From the NCBI GenBank assembly GCA_903925445.1, contig CAIYFE010000163.1:1-14296 (forward strand): a DNA stretch of 14,296 bases, written 5' to 3'. Within the stretch, counting starts at the first letter, position 1. Each line of letters starts with the position of its first letter. Positions 1-6,900 of the stretch are shown piece by piece. Under the pieces are notes generated by a model that worked only from the letters and a program-made list of their open reading frames with translations, ran no database searches and was not told where the DNA came from. Origin of the DNA: an uncultured Burkholderiales bacterium (GTDB lineage: Bacteria; Pseudomonadota; Gammaproteobacteria; Burkholderiales; Burkholderiaceae_C). The position numbers and the translations under genes are program-made.

Positions 1-700
1 CGGTGTCCCAGGTGTCGAGGGTGACCTGCTCGCCCTTCTCGGCGTCCCACTCTTCCTTTTGCATGAGGATGGGCAGGGAGATGTGGTCGGAGTACTTGTT
101 GACGACTTGGCGCAGCTTCCAGGCGGTGAGGAACTCGTCTTCGCCTTCGCGCAGGTGCAGGGTGATGTCGGTGCCGCGGGTGGGCTTGGTGATGGCATCG
201 ACCTCGAAGTCACCGGTGCCTTCGCTGCTCCAGCGCACGCCCTCTTCGGGCTTCAGGCCGGCGCGGCGGGACTCGACGGTGATGCGGTCGGCCACGATGT
301 AGCCTGAATAAAACCCCACGCCAAATTGGCCAATCAATGCGCCTTGATCTTTGGCATCGGTTTTTTGTTCGCCGCTGAGTTGGCTCATGAATTCGCGCGT
401 GCCGCTTTTGGCAATCGTGCCCAAGTGGTCAATCGCCTCTTGCTGGCTCATGCCGATGCCGTTGTCGGCAATGGTCAGGGTTTGAGCGGCTTTGTCAAAA
501 CTCACCCGCACTTCAAGATCGGGCGTGTTTTCGAACAAGGCGGCGTTGTTGAGCGCTTCGTAGCGCAGCTTGTCGCAAGCGTCTGAGGCGTTGGAGACCA
601 GCTCGCGCAAAAAGATTTCTTTGTTGGAATACAGCGAATGCGTGACCAAGTGCAGCAGCTGCGACACCTCGGCTTGGAAGGAATGCGTGTGTTTTGTCAT
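1..700 (-). CDS. htpG: Molecular chaperone HtpG (Hsp90), N-terminal part, truncated by the window edge
   Basis: Bacterial Hsp90, a cytosolic dimeric ATP-dependent chaperone. The 233 visible codons cover the N-terminal GHKL ATPase domain; full-length HtpG is normally about 620-650 residues, so roughly two thirds lies beyond the left edge. The protein begins MTKHTHSFQAEVSQLLHLV. It shows the family's ATP-site motifs in order: ELVSNASDACDKLR (with the Asn and Asp that bind Mg-ATP), IADNGIGM, GTIAKSGTREF and GQFGVGFYSGY. The ATG at 700-698 is chosen because HtpG proteins start at this point relative to the first helix, and a short AAGAG lies just before it (707-703, tight spacing). A sigma-32-type promoter lies directly upstream (740-766), as expected for a heat-shock gene. 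It is downstream of the pseudouridine synthase gene on the same strand but separated from it by a terminator. Confidence 0.97.
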   Translation of the reverse strand, partial: MTKHTHSFQAEVSQLLHLVTHSLYSNKEIFLRELVSNASDACDKLRYEALNNAALFENTPDLEVRVSFDKAAQTLTIADNGIGMSQQEAIDHLGTIAKSGTREFMSQLSGEQKTDAKDQGALIGQFGVGFYSGYIVADRITVESRRAGLKPEEGVRWSSEGTGDFEVDAITKPTRGTDITLHLREGEDEFLTAWKLRQVVNKYSDHISLPILMQKEEWDAEKGEQVTLDTWDT

Positions 701-718
701 GTCTCTTAGATTGCTAAA

Positions 719-750
719 ACAAAAAATAACGCCCCAGAGATGTGGGGCGC
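719..750 (-). terminator. Intrinsic terminator after the rluF-like gene
   Basis: Read on the minus strand, a six-pair GC-rich stem, CGCCCC (749-744) and GGGGCG (735-730), with an 8-base loop is followed by TTATTTTTTG and further U-rich sequence. It sits about 20 bases after the stop codon of the pseudouridine synthase gene and before htpG, so it should end that transcript. It overlaps the -10 element of the htpG heat-shock promoter. Confidence 0.8.
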
Positions 751-766
751 GGCTATGAATTTCAAG
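740..766 (-). promoter_or_regulatory. Sigma-32 (RpoH) heat-shock promoter of htpG
   Basis: On the minus strand a perfect CTTGAAA -35 element (766-760) is followed after 12 bases by CCCCACAT (747-740). The known RpoH consensus is CTTGAAA, an 11-16 base spacer, then CCCCATNT, so the -10 differs at one base. Transcription would start near 733, giving an htpG leader of about 33 nt. The -35 lies immediately after the rluF-like stop codon (773-771). Given that htpG is a classical RpoH target, the assignment is strong although untested. Confidence 0.85.
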
Positions 767-770
767 GGCT

Positions 771-1526
771 TCAGAAGCGCTCGTTCTCGCCCAAGTAACG
801 CCATTGGCCAACGGGCAAATTGCCCAGCACCACGCGCCCCATGCGAATGCGCTTCAAGCCGACTACCAGCAAACCCACTTGTTCGCACATGCGCCGGATT
901 TGGCGTTTCTTGCCTTCGGTCAAGACAAAGCGCAGCTGCTCTGGGTTTTGCCATTCGACTTGGGCGGGCTTGAGCGGTTTGCCGTCAAGACTCAGGCCGT
1001 GGCGCAATCGCGCGAGTTGGTCTTTGGGAAAAACCGATTGCACTTGGGTGGCCTCGCCTTGGTAAGTCACGCGCACCAAGTATTCTTTTTCCATCAGGCT
1101 GTCTTCGCCGATCAACTGGCGCGCCACGCGTCCGTCTTGGGTGAGCACCAACAAGCCCACCGAGTCGATGTCCAAACGTCCAGCCGGCGCCAATCCGCGC
1201 AATTGGACGGGTTGAAAGTTGCGCTTGGAGCGATCTTCGCGCCAACGATTGCGCGCTTGAATGAGGGTGATGGCGGGCTCGTGACCGTCTTCGGCTTGGC
1301 CACTGACGTAGCCCATGGGCTTGTGCAACAAAATGGTCACTTGCGTGCTTTGCTGGCCTTTGGCGCGCGGGTCGATGTCGATTTGATCGGCGGCGCTCAC
1401 CTTCACACCCATGGCAGCGGGTTGTCCGTTGACACGCACCCATCCCTGCTCAATCCAGGCATCCGCCTCGCGGCGAGAGCACAAACCCAGCTCGGCCATG
1501 CGTTTGTTGAGTCTTATACTTTCCAT
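771..1526 (-). CDS. rluF: 23S rRNA pseudouridine synthase, RluF-like (RsuA/RluB/E/F family)
   Basis: 251-residue RNA-modifying enzyme that isomerises a uridine in 23S rRNA. An N-terminal S4 RNA-binding domain (about residues 3-50, RLNKRMAELGLCSRREADAWI) precedes the catalytic domain. The family catalytic Asp lies in GRLDIDSVGLL (about D119). The C-terminal GKKRQIRRMCE matches RluF (RQIRRMCE) better than RluB (GRNREVRRL) or RsuA (HQVKRMF), which is the reason for the symbol; an RluB/RluE-like specificity is not excluded. It is shorter than E. coli RluF because the basic C-terminal tail is missing. The ATG at 1526 is chosen because RLNK follows directly as in homologues; an upstream in-frame ATG at 1568 would overlap the divergent gene and adds non-conserved residues. 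Only 22 bases separate it from the divergent Sel1 gene. Confidence 0.9.
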   Translation of the reverse strand: MESIRLNKRMAELGLCSRREADAWIEQGWVRVNGQPAAMGVKVSAADQIDIDPRAKGQQSTQVTILLHKPMGYVSGQAEDGHEPAITLIQARNRWREDRSKRNFQPVQLRGLAPAGRLDIDSVGLLVLTQDGRVARQLIGEDSLMEKEYLVRVTYQGEATQVQSVFPKDQLARLRHGLSLDGKPLKPAQVEWQNPEQLRFVLTEGKKRQIRRMCEQVGLLVVGLKRIRMGRVVLGNLPVGQWRYLGENERF

Positions 1527-1548
1527 TTTTAAATCTTTTGAATTCTTT

Positions 1549-2610
1549 ATGAGTGAAATAAGAAGCAAACTGATCGTGGCATTCTTATTTTTGTGGGTTT
1601 GGAGCGCGCAAGCGGGGTATGACGAGGCCTACGCTGCTTTGCAAAGAAAGGACTATGCCACAGCCCACCCCTTGCTTTTGTCGGCGGCTAGCAAGGGCGA
1701 CGACAGGGCTTGGAACGCTTTGGGCGTGATGTACTTACAAGGGCTGAGCGTCAAACGCAACGATGTCAAAGCGCTGGAGTATTTTGAAAAATCCGCCGCC
1801 CAAGGCAATGCCAACGCGCTCAATGGTTTGATGCAAATTTTGGGAGCAGGCACCGATGCCGTGCCCAAAGACGTCGAGCGCGCCAGAGCCTGGGCTTGGA
1901 AGTTTGCGCAAGCAGACAACCCCTACGCGGCCTTTGTTTTCTATCAGCTGGCCATTCAAAACGAACTGAGCATCTTGGACGACAAAGGCGTGGTCGATCG
2001 CGCGCGCTACGACGCATTGGCCAAACGCGCCCCCGATGACCGAGACTTGGACGCACGCGCCTTCACCATGTTGTCGCTGGCCGCAGAAGGCGGCTATCCC
2101 GCTGCGCTGGCGATTGCGCAGATGACGTTGTTGGAGCGCAGCGGAGAGGGCGTGGCAGACCGCGCGCTGGAGTTGGATGCATTGATTCAAGATAAATTCA
2201 GAAATCAAATTCCAGTGCAAATGGCGATTCAAATGAATCAAGAAGTCACGAATTTGAAAAACCTCAAACTGCTTGGAACAACGTATGCCTCGCCGCGTCT
2301 TTACCGCGATGCCTACCCGTTGGTCATGGTCTCCGCCTACGCGGGGAGTCAGCTAACCACGGCTGAGTGCGACCGAGCCAAAGCAAGGGTCAGCAAACTG
2401 CAAATTTTGGAAGGCATGCGAGACAAAGATGCGCTGCCAATTGAAGCGCGTTTGTTGGACGATGTGCTTTTTGTCAAAGGCCATTGGAAAGAACAGTGGA
2501 CCATCGACTTGTGTGGCAAGTCGGTCACCGTGCCCATTCGGTTTGATGAAGATGGTTGGGCGGGCGCGTACTTCACGGTCGACTCCAAAAGCGTCAAGTT
2601 GCAGAAGTAA
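1549..2610 (+). CDS. Exported Sel1/TPR-repeat protein, paralogue 1
   Basis: 353-residue protein of unknown function. Residues 1-22 form a Sec signal peptide (charged start, hydrophobic core VAFLFLWVW, cleavage after SAQA), so it is probably periplasmic. Residues 23-200 are helical repeats with clear Sel1 character, for example AWNALGVMYLQGLSVKRNDV and KALEYFEKSAAQGNANAL. The C-terminal part (about 260-345) has two cysteines, C274 and C322, and the motif WTIDLCGKSVTVPIRF. Two paralogues lie in this window at 2710 and 9742. The ATG at 1549 is chosen because it puts the signal peptide at the N-terminus; no good ribosome binding site precedes it, and an in-frame ATG at 1498 would lie inside the divergent gene. 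Sel1 proteins usually act as protein-protein scaffolds; the partner is unknown. Confidence 0.85.
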   Translation: MSEIRSKLIVAFLFLWVWSAQAGYDEAYAALQRKDYATAHPLLLSAASKGDDRAWNALGVMYLQGLSVKRNDVKALEYFEKSAAQGNANALNGLMQILGAGTDAVPKDVERARAWAWKFAQADNPYAAFVFYQLAIQNELSILDDKGVVDRARYDALAKRAPDDRDLDARAFTMLSLAAEGGYPAALAIAQMTLLERSGEGVADRALELDALIQDKFRNQIPVQMAIQMNQEVTNLKNLKLLGTTYASPRLYRDAYPLVMVSAYAGSQLTTAECDRAKARVSKLQILEGMRDKDALPIEARLLDDVLFVKGHWKEQWTIDLCGKSVTVPIRFDEDGWAGAYFTVDSKSVKLQK

Positions 2611-2640
2611 TGACCGGCATGCGCAAAAGCAGCGCCAAAA

Positions 2641-2666
2641 ATGTATACAATATGTATACTTATAAT
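2641..2666 (+). promoter_or_regulatory. Tandem ATGTATAC operator-like repeat and -10 element before Sel1 paralogue 2
   Basis: ATGTATAC occurs perfectly twice, at 2641-2648 and 2652-2659, with an 11-bp period, one helical turn apart. A consensus TATAAT follows at 2661-2666 without a recognisable -35, and the repeat occupies the -35 region and spacer. This suggests a regulated promoter with transcription starting near 2672. The 11-bp spacing is that of PhoB/OmpR-type tandem sites. GTATAC is also self-complementary, so a GntR-like or other dimeric regulator is possible. Confidence 0.5.
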
Positions 2667-2709
2667 AAATATATTACAATGAGCAATTAAATTTGCTTAT
2701 TTGAGTAGT

Positions 2710-3762
2710 GTGAGGAAACTAATACCTCTTCTGTTCTTGTTCTTTTGGAGTTGTACGGCTTGGGCGGACTATGCACAAGCCGTAGCTGCTTTGAAGGAAA
2801 AGGACTACGCCAGTGCCGAGACGTTGCTGCAAGATGCTGCGAGCAAGGGAGACGCGCGCGCATGGAATGCATTGGGCGTGATGTATTTGGACGGCATGGG
2901 CGTTGCACAAGATGATGTGCAGGCACTGGTTTACTTTGGCAAAGCGGCATCAGGGGGCAACACCAACGCCTTGAAAAGCCTGATCAATATTTTTGGGCAG
3001 GGCACGGCAACCGTTCCCAAAAACGCAGATCGCGCCAGAGGTTGGGCGATCAAATTTGCGCAAGCCAACAACCTCTATGCCGCATTTGCGTATTACCAAT
3101 TGACGATTGAAAACGAACTCAGCGTGGTGGATGGAAAAGGCAAATTTGACCGCTCGCGTTATGCGGCACTTGCCAAAAGGTCAGTGGCTGATCGGGAGTT
3201 GGATACACAAGCTTTTTCGTTGTTGTCTTTTGCCGCCGAGCGGGGCTTTGTGCCTGCAGTCGCCGAAGCCCAACAAATTTTGCTCACGCGCAGTGGCGAG
3301 GGCGTGGCCGAAAGGGCGCTGAGTTTTGATGAAGAAATTCAGCAAAGATATGCCACCAAAATTTCCGCAGATGTTTATGCGCAATTGCAACAAGACGCCG
3401 AGAAATTAAGGGGCTTGAAAAACTTAGGCGACAGCTTTGTGTCCGTGGGACTGTTCAACGATGTGTTTCCTGCCGCTGCTTCTGCGGCGTATTCGGTCAG
3501 CGGTGTCAACCCCAGCGGCTGCGCTAGCAGCAGAGTCAAAGTCAAGCGCTTGCAAGTCACGCAACGCATGCAGGGCAAAGAAACGTTGTACATCCGCGCA
3601 CGCTTGCTCAGCGACATGATGATGCTCAAAGGTCGTTGGCAAGAGCTTTGGACGATGGATGTATGTGGCAAAACCGTTTCGGTTCCCGTATCGTTTGAGG
3701 CCGACGGTTGGGCGGGCGCGAATTTTTTGGTGCAAGCGCCGCAAGCACAACTTGTCAATTGA
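2710..3762 (+). CDS. Exported Sel1/TPR-repeat protein, paralogue 2
   Basis: 350-residue paralogue of the genes at 1549 and 9742. It has a signal peptide MRKLIPLLFLFFWSCTAWA (cleavage before DYAQ; the Cys in it is not a lipobox). Sel1 repeats follow (AWNALGVMYLDGMGVAQDDV, then KAASGGNTNALKSLINIFGQG), and a C-terminal domain carries C271 and C319 in the same 48-residue spacing as its paralogues, with WTMDVCGKTVSVPVSF. The GTG at 2710 is chosen because the first 19 residues then align without gaps to paralogue 3 (MKKLLVV...); a TTG at 2701 adds three residues. Neither has a good ribosome binding site. It lies 99 bases after paralogue 1 and has its own AT-rich upstream region. Function unknown; an exported scaffold or binding protein is a guess from the repeats. 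Confidence 0.83.
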   Translation: MRKLIPLLFLFFWSCTAWADYAQAVAALKEKDYASAETLLQDAASKGDARAWNALGVMYLDGMGVAQDDVQALVYFGKAASGGNTNALKSLINIFGQGTATVPKNADRARGWAIKFAQANNLYAAFAYYQLTIENELSVVDGKGKFDRSRYAALAKRSVADRELDTQAFSLLSFAAERGFVPAVAEAQQILLTRSGEGVAERALSFDEEIQQRYATKISADVYAQLQQDAEKLRGLKNLGDSFVSVGLFNDVFPAAASAAYSVSGVNPSGCASSRVKVKRLQVTQRMQGKETLYIRARLLSDMMMLKGRWQELWTMDVCGKTVSVPVSFEADGWAGANFLVQAPQAQLVN

Positions 3763-3798
3763 GTTGAATTTCCTGAGACTTGGTGAAAATACTATTTT

Positions 3799-3838
3799 TG
3801 TATATTTTAGACATTAACTTATCCTTTGATGTATATTT
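3799..3838 (+). repeat. TGTATATTT direct repeat pair upstream of the DyP-P450 gene
   Basis: TGTATATTT occurs at 3799-3807 and 3830-3838, 31 bp apart (three helical turns). It shares the TGTATA core with the tandem repeat upstream of Sel1 paralogue 2. The second copy overlaps the proposed -10 element and the first lies just upstream of the proposed -35, so the pair could be operator half-sites. The surrounding DNA is AT-rich, which raises the chance of coincidental matches. Confidence 0.35.
3808..3837 (+). promoter_or_regulatory. Candidate sigma-70 promoter of the DyP-P450 operon
   Basis: TAGACA (3808-3813, 5 of 6 bases of TTGACA) and TATATT (3832-3837) are separated by 18 bases. Transcription would start near 3844, upstream of all three possible start codons (3859, 3874, 3931) of the fusion protein. 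It is the best -35/-10 pair I can see in this spacer, but AT-rich DNA often yields such matches. Confidence 0.4.
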
Positions 3839-3917
3839 AATTAATTCACGAATACTTTTTGAAGCGTGAATGCATGGCGCTGGCTTGGGCGGCCGCGCTG
3901 TCAACTCTTTTTACATC

Positions 3918-3922
3918 AGGGG
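3918..3922 (+). promoter_or_regulatory. Ribosome binding site deciding the DyP-P450 start
   Basis: AGGGG lies 8 bases before ATG 3931. Neither TTG 3859 nor ATG 3874 has a comparable site, so this favours a cytosolic protein starting MAETSN. The longer reading would instead add a signal-peptide-like N-terminus. Confidence 0.6.
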
Positions 3923-3930
3923 TAACGGTC

Positions 3931-6900
3931 ATGGCCGAAACGAGCAATACAGGTTTTTCTCAGAGCAACCAAGTCAGTCACGGCTTGAATTTGCATTTGG
4001 CTTTGGCCGATCCCAACCAAATGCCGCAACTCATGATGGCGATTGCCAGCAAAGAAAACGAGACCAGCGCGGCGTTGCGCATGCTCAACTTTGTGCATTT
4101 CGCGCGGTTTCTCCCCACGCCAGACAACACAACGCTGCAAGTCATCACGAGTTTTGACGGACCTTTGCAAGCGTATGCGTTGGATTTTGTGATTGCCATT
4201 GGGCCGATCTTTGATGCGATTTTGGGGTTCGTCAAAGACCACCCGCCCTTGCCCGTGAAGGATCATCCCGAGGCATTTTTTGATTTTGTCCAAGCCAACA
4301 ACCGCGTGAGTGTGCAAGCCCCTGCTTTGGTGTGGGACGACTACCCCGTTTTCAGCGCTTACCCCGAATTGACGGTGATTGACATTTTGGGGCCGCGAAA
4401 AACACCGCCACCGGTGCGCCCCGTCGACCCCGTCACGGTGGATTTGGCGGATGTGCAAGGCAACATCATTCGGGGTTATCGCGCGGCACAAGCGCATCAC
4501 TATTCTTTGCGTGTGCAAGACGGACCGGCTGCCAGAGAGTTGCTGCTGCAATTGATCGATGGCGATGGGCAAAGCTTGCCGCGCATCACGAGTGCGCAAG
4601 TCTGGGATGAAAAGCCGCCTTACATGCTCAACGTCAGCGTGTCGGCGCAAGGCTTGCAGGCATTGGGCGTGCCGCCTGGCTTGATTGCGCGTTTTCCGCA
4701 GGCGTTTTTGCAAGGGCCTGCGCAACGCGAAAGAGCCATTCAAAACGGAGACATCGACCAAAGCGCGCCCGAGCATTGGGAGATTGGCGGCCCCTCAACA
4801 CAAGTGCATTGGATGGTGTCGCTTTTTTCAAATGCGGATGAGCACAGCCAAAAGAAATTCAACGCCGCGCATGAGCAATTGCTGGCGGCCTTCAAGCGCC
4901 ACCATTTGACCTTGGTGCATCAGCACAACGCGCGCGCCATGCCAAACGGCCAGGTTCACTTTGGCTATGTCGACGGCATTGCGCAACCGCGATTGGCCGG
5001 TGTGGACACGGGCGCTGCCACAGCCTTGCAGCCTTTGGCGGGCGTGGGCGAATTTTTGCTGGGACAAAACTACACCAGCGTGTACGGCGGAAAAAGCTTG
5101 GGCGATATGCCTGCCGAGTTGTGCGAGAACGCAAGCTTTGCCGCAGTGCGCGTGTTGGACCAAGATGTGGCCGCGTTTGAATCCTTGCTCGATCAAGTCA
5201 GTGCCAAAGAAGGTGTCGATCGCGAGTGGGTGGCTGCCAAGATGATGGGGCGCTGGCGCAATGGTCAACCCTTGGCCCAATCGCCCACGGGTTTGGGAGC
5301 TGACGGTCAGCCAGTGCCTCAAGGCATCAATGCGTTTGACTATGCGCCTTCGCTGGCTTATCCCCAGCAAGACAACGACCATCAGGGATTGCAATGTCCC
5401 GTGGGCTCGCACATTCGGCGCATGAATCCACGCAGCAGTTTGGTGGCGGGGCAGCCCTACAGTCGGCGCATCATCCGTCGCGGCATGCCCTATGGATCGC
5501 CTTGGCAGGCTGACAAACCCAATGAGCGACGCGGTTTGTTTGGGTTGTTTTTGTGCGCAGACTTGAGCCGTCAATTTGAATTCTTGATGCAGCAGTGGGC
5601 CAATACCGATTCGTCCGCCAGTGGCATTCGCGACACGCAAGACCCCATCATTGGCGATCAAACCTTGGGCGGTTTGTGCCGCATTGCCCGAGCCGATGGC
5701 GCAGCACCGATTGAGTTCAAAGTGCCGCGTTGGGTCAACACCAAAGGCAGTGTGTACATGTTGATGCCCGGCCTGAACGGCTTGCGCTGGTTGGCCAAGG
5801 GCGAGGGGTTTGACAACACGGCCGCGCATCGCATGGGGCCTGCGCAATGGTTGTCGGAGGCGCCGCGCGTGCAAACGCGATCGCGTCTGGTGCCAGAAAT
5901 TTTTGATCCCATGAACCCTGACTTTTTGGCCAACCCTTACCCTTATTACGCTTTGTTTCGCAAGCACGCGCCGGTGGTCAAAGTTGCGCGTGGGGATTAC
6001 CAGTCGTATTGGGTGTTCAGCCATGCGTTGTGCGCGCAAGCTGCCTCTGACCCCTACACCTACTTGAAAAATCCAACGTCAGTTCCTTTGACGGGGCGGG
6101 GCATGTTCTACATGGACACACCGCAGCACGCCATCACGCGCCAAGCGATCAATCCCTTGTTTACCCAAGCCATCCAAGGCGTGGTGGACGCCGCAGGTGT
6201 GCGTGCTCAGCAAGCGTTGGCGGGTTTGAAACAAGCAGGCGGCTCGTTTGACTTGGTGAATCAATACGCCAAACCCGTGACGCAAGATGTGTTCATGCGC
6301 ATGTTTGGCGTGCCGCCCACCATGTCCAGCACCATGGGCGCGTTGGCGCAAACCATGTTGGATTGCTTCAACCCCATGTTGCCTTTGGACAGCCGCACGC
6401 CGGGCTATGCCGCTGCTGCGCAAGTGCTGGGTTTGTTTGGCGCCATTGCGGGCGGTTGCCCCGCACATCGACTCAGTCCAGAGGCTGGGTTGTTTTGCGA
6501 CATGCAGTCGCTGTTGAACACGCCAGCGTTGACATCGATAGAGAGCGTTCAAACGGCGTTGAACTTTTTATTGGGCGGGTACTTGGCCAGCACCTTCTTG
6601 ATATCAACCGCTGTGTTCAACCTCTTGAGCCATCCCAAGGCCTTGTTGCAGTACCAGCAAGGTGACGCGAATGCGCGCCAGCGCGCCATGCACGAGTTGC
6701 AGCGCTTTGATGCGCCCTTGCAAATGACCGATCGATTTGCGGCCACGTCGATCGAATTGGGTGGCGTGTGCATTCCTGCAAATGCGCAACTGTCCTTGGT
6801 GTTGGGTTCGGCCAACCACGACAGCGCGGTGTTTGGCGCCGATGCCGATGCGCTCAACCTTGAGCGAGACATTGCGCCTGGCAGCAACATGGTGTTTGGC

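Noticed and set aside
2679..2690. Tiny upstream reading frame ATG AGC AAT TAA before Sel1 paralogue 2
   Set aside because: Three codons with no ribosome binding site; likely chance in AT-rich DNA.
2682..2697. Inverted repeat AGCAA-N6-TTGCT just before the start of Sel1 paralogue 2
   Set aside because: Only five AT-rich pairs with a 6-base loop; too weak to call a translational regulator or terminator.
5881..5940. Possibility that DyP and P450 are two genes with a separate start near the junction
   Set aside because: The frame is continuous with no stop, no ribosome binding site was seen in the linker, and the linker reads smoothly from the DyP C-terminal strand into the P450 N-terminal FDPMNPDFLANPYPYY motif.
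4828..6039. A long open frame (about 400 codons) on the minus strand inside the DyP-P450 gene
   Set aside because: It lies opposite conserved DyP motifs, is rich in Arg/His/Ala with no recognisable domain, and long antisense frames are common in DNA with this codon use.
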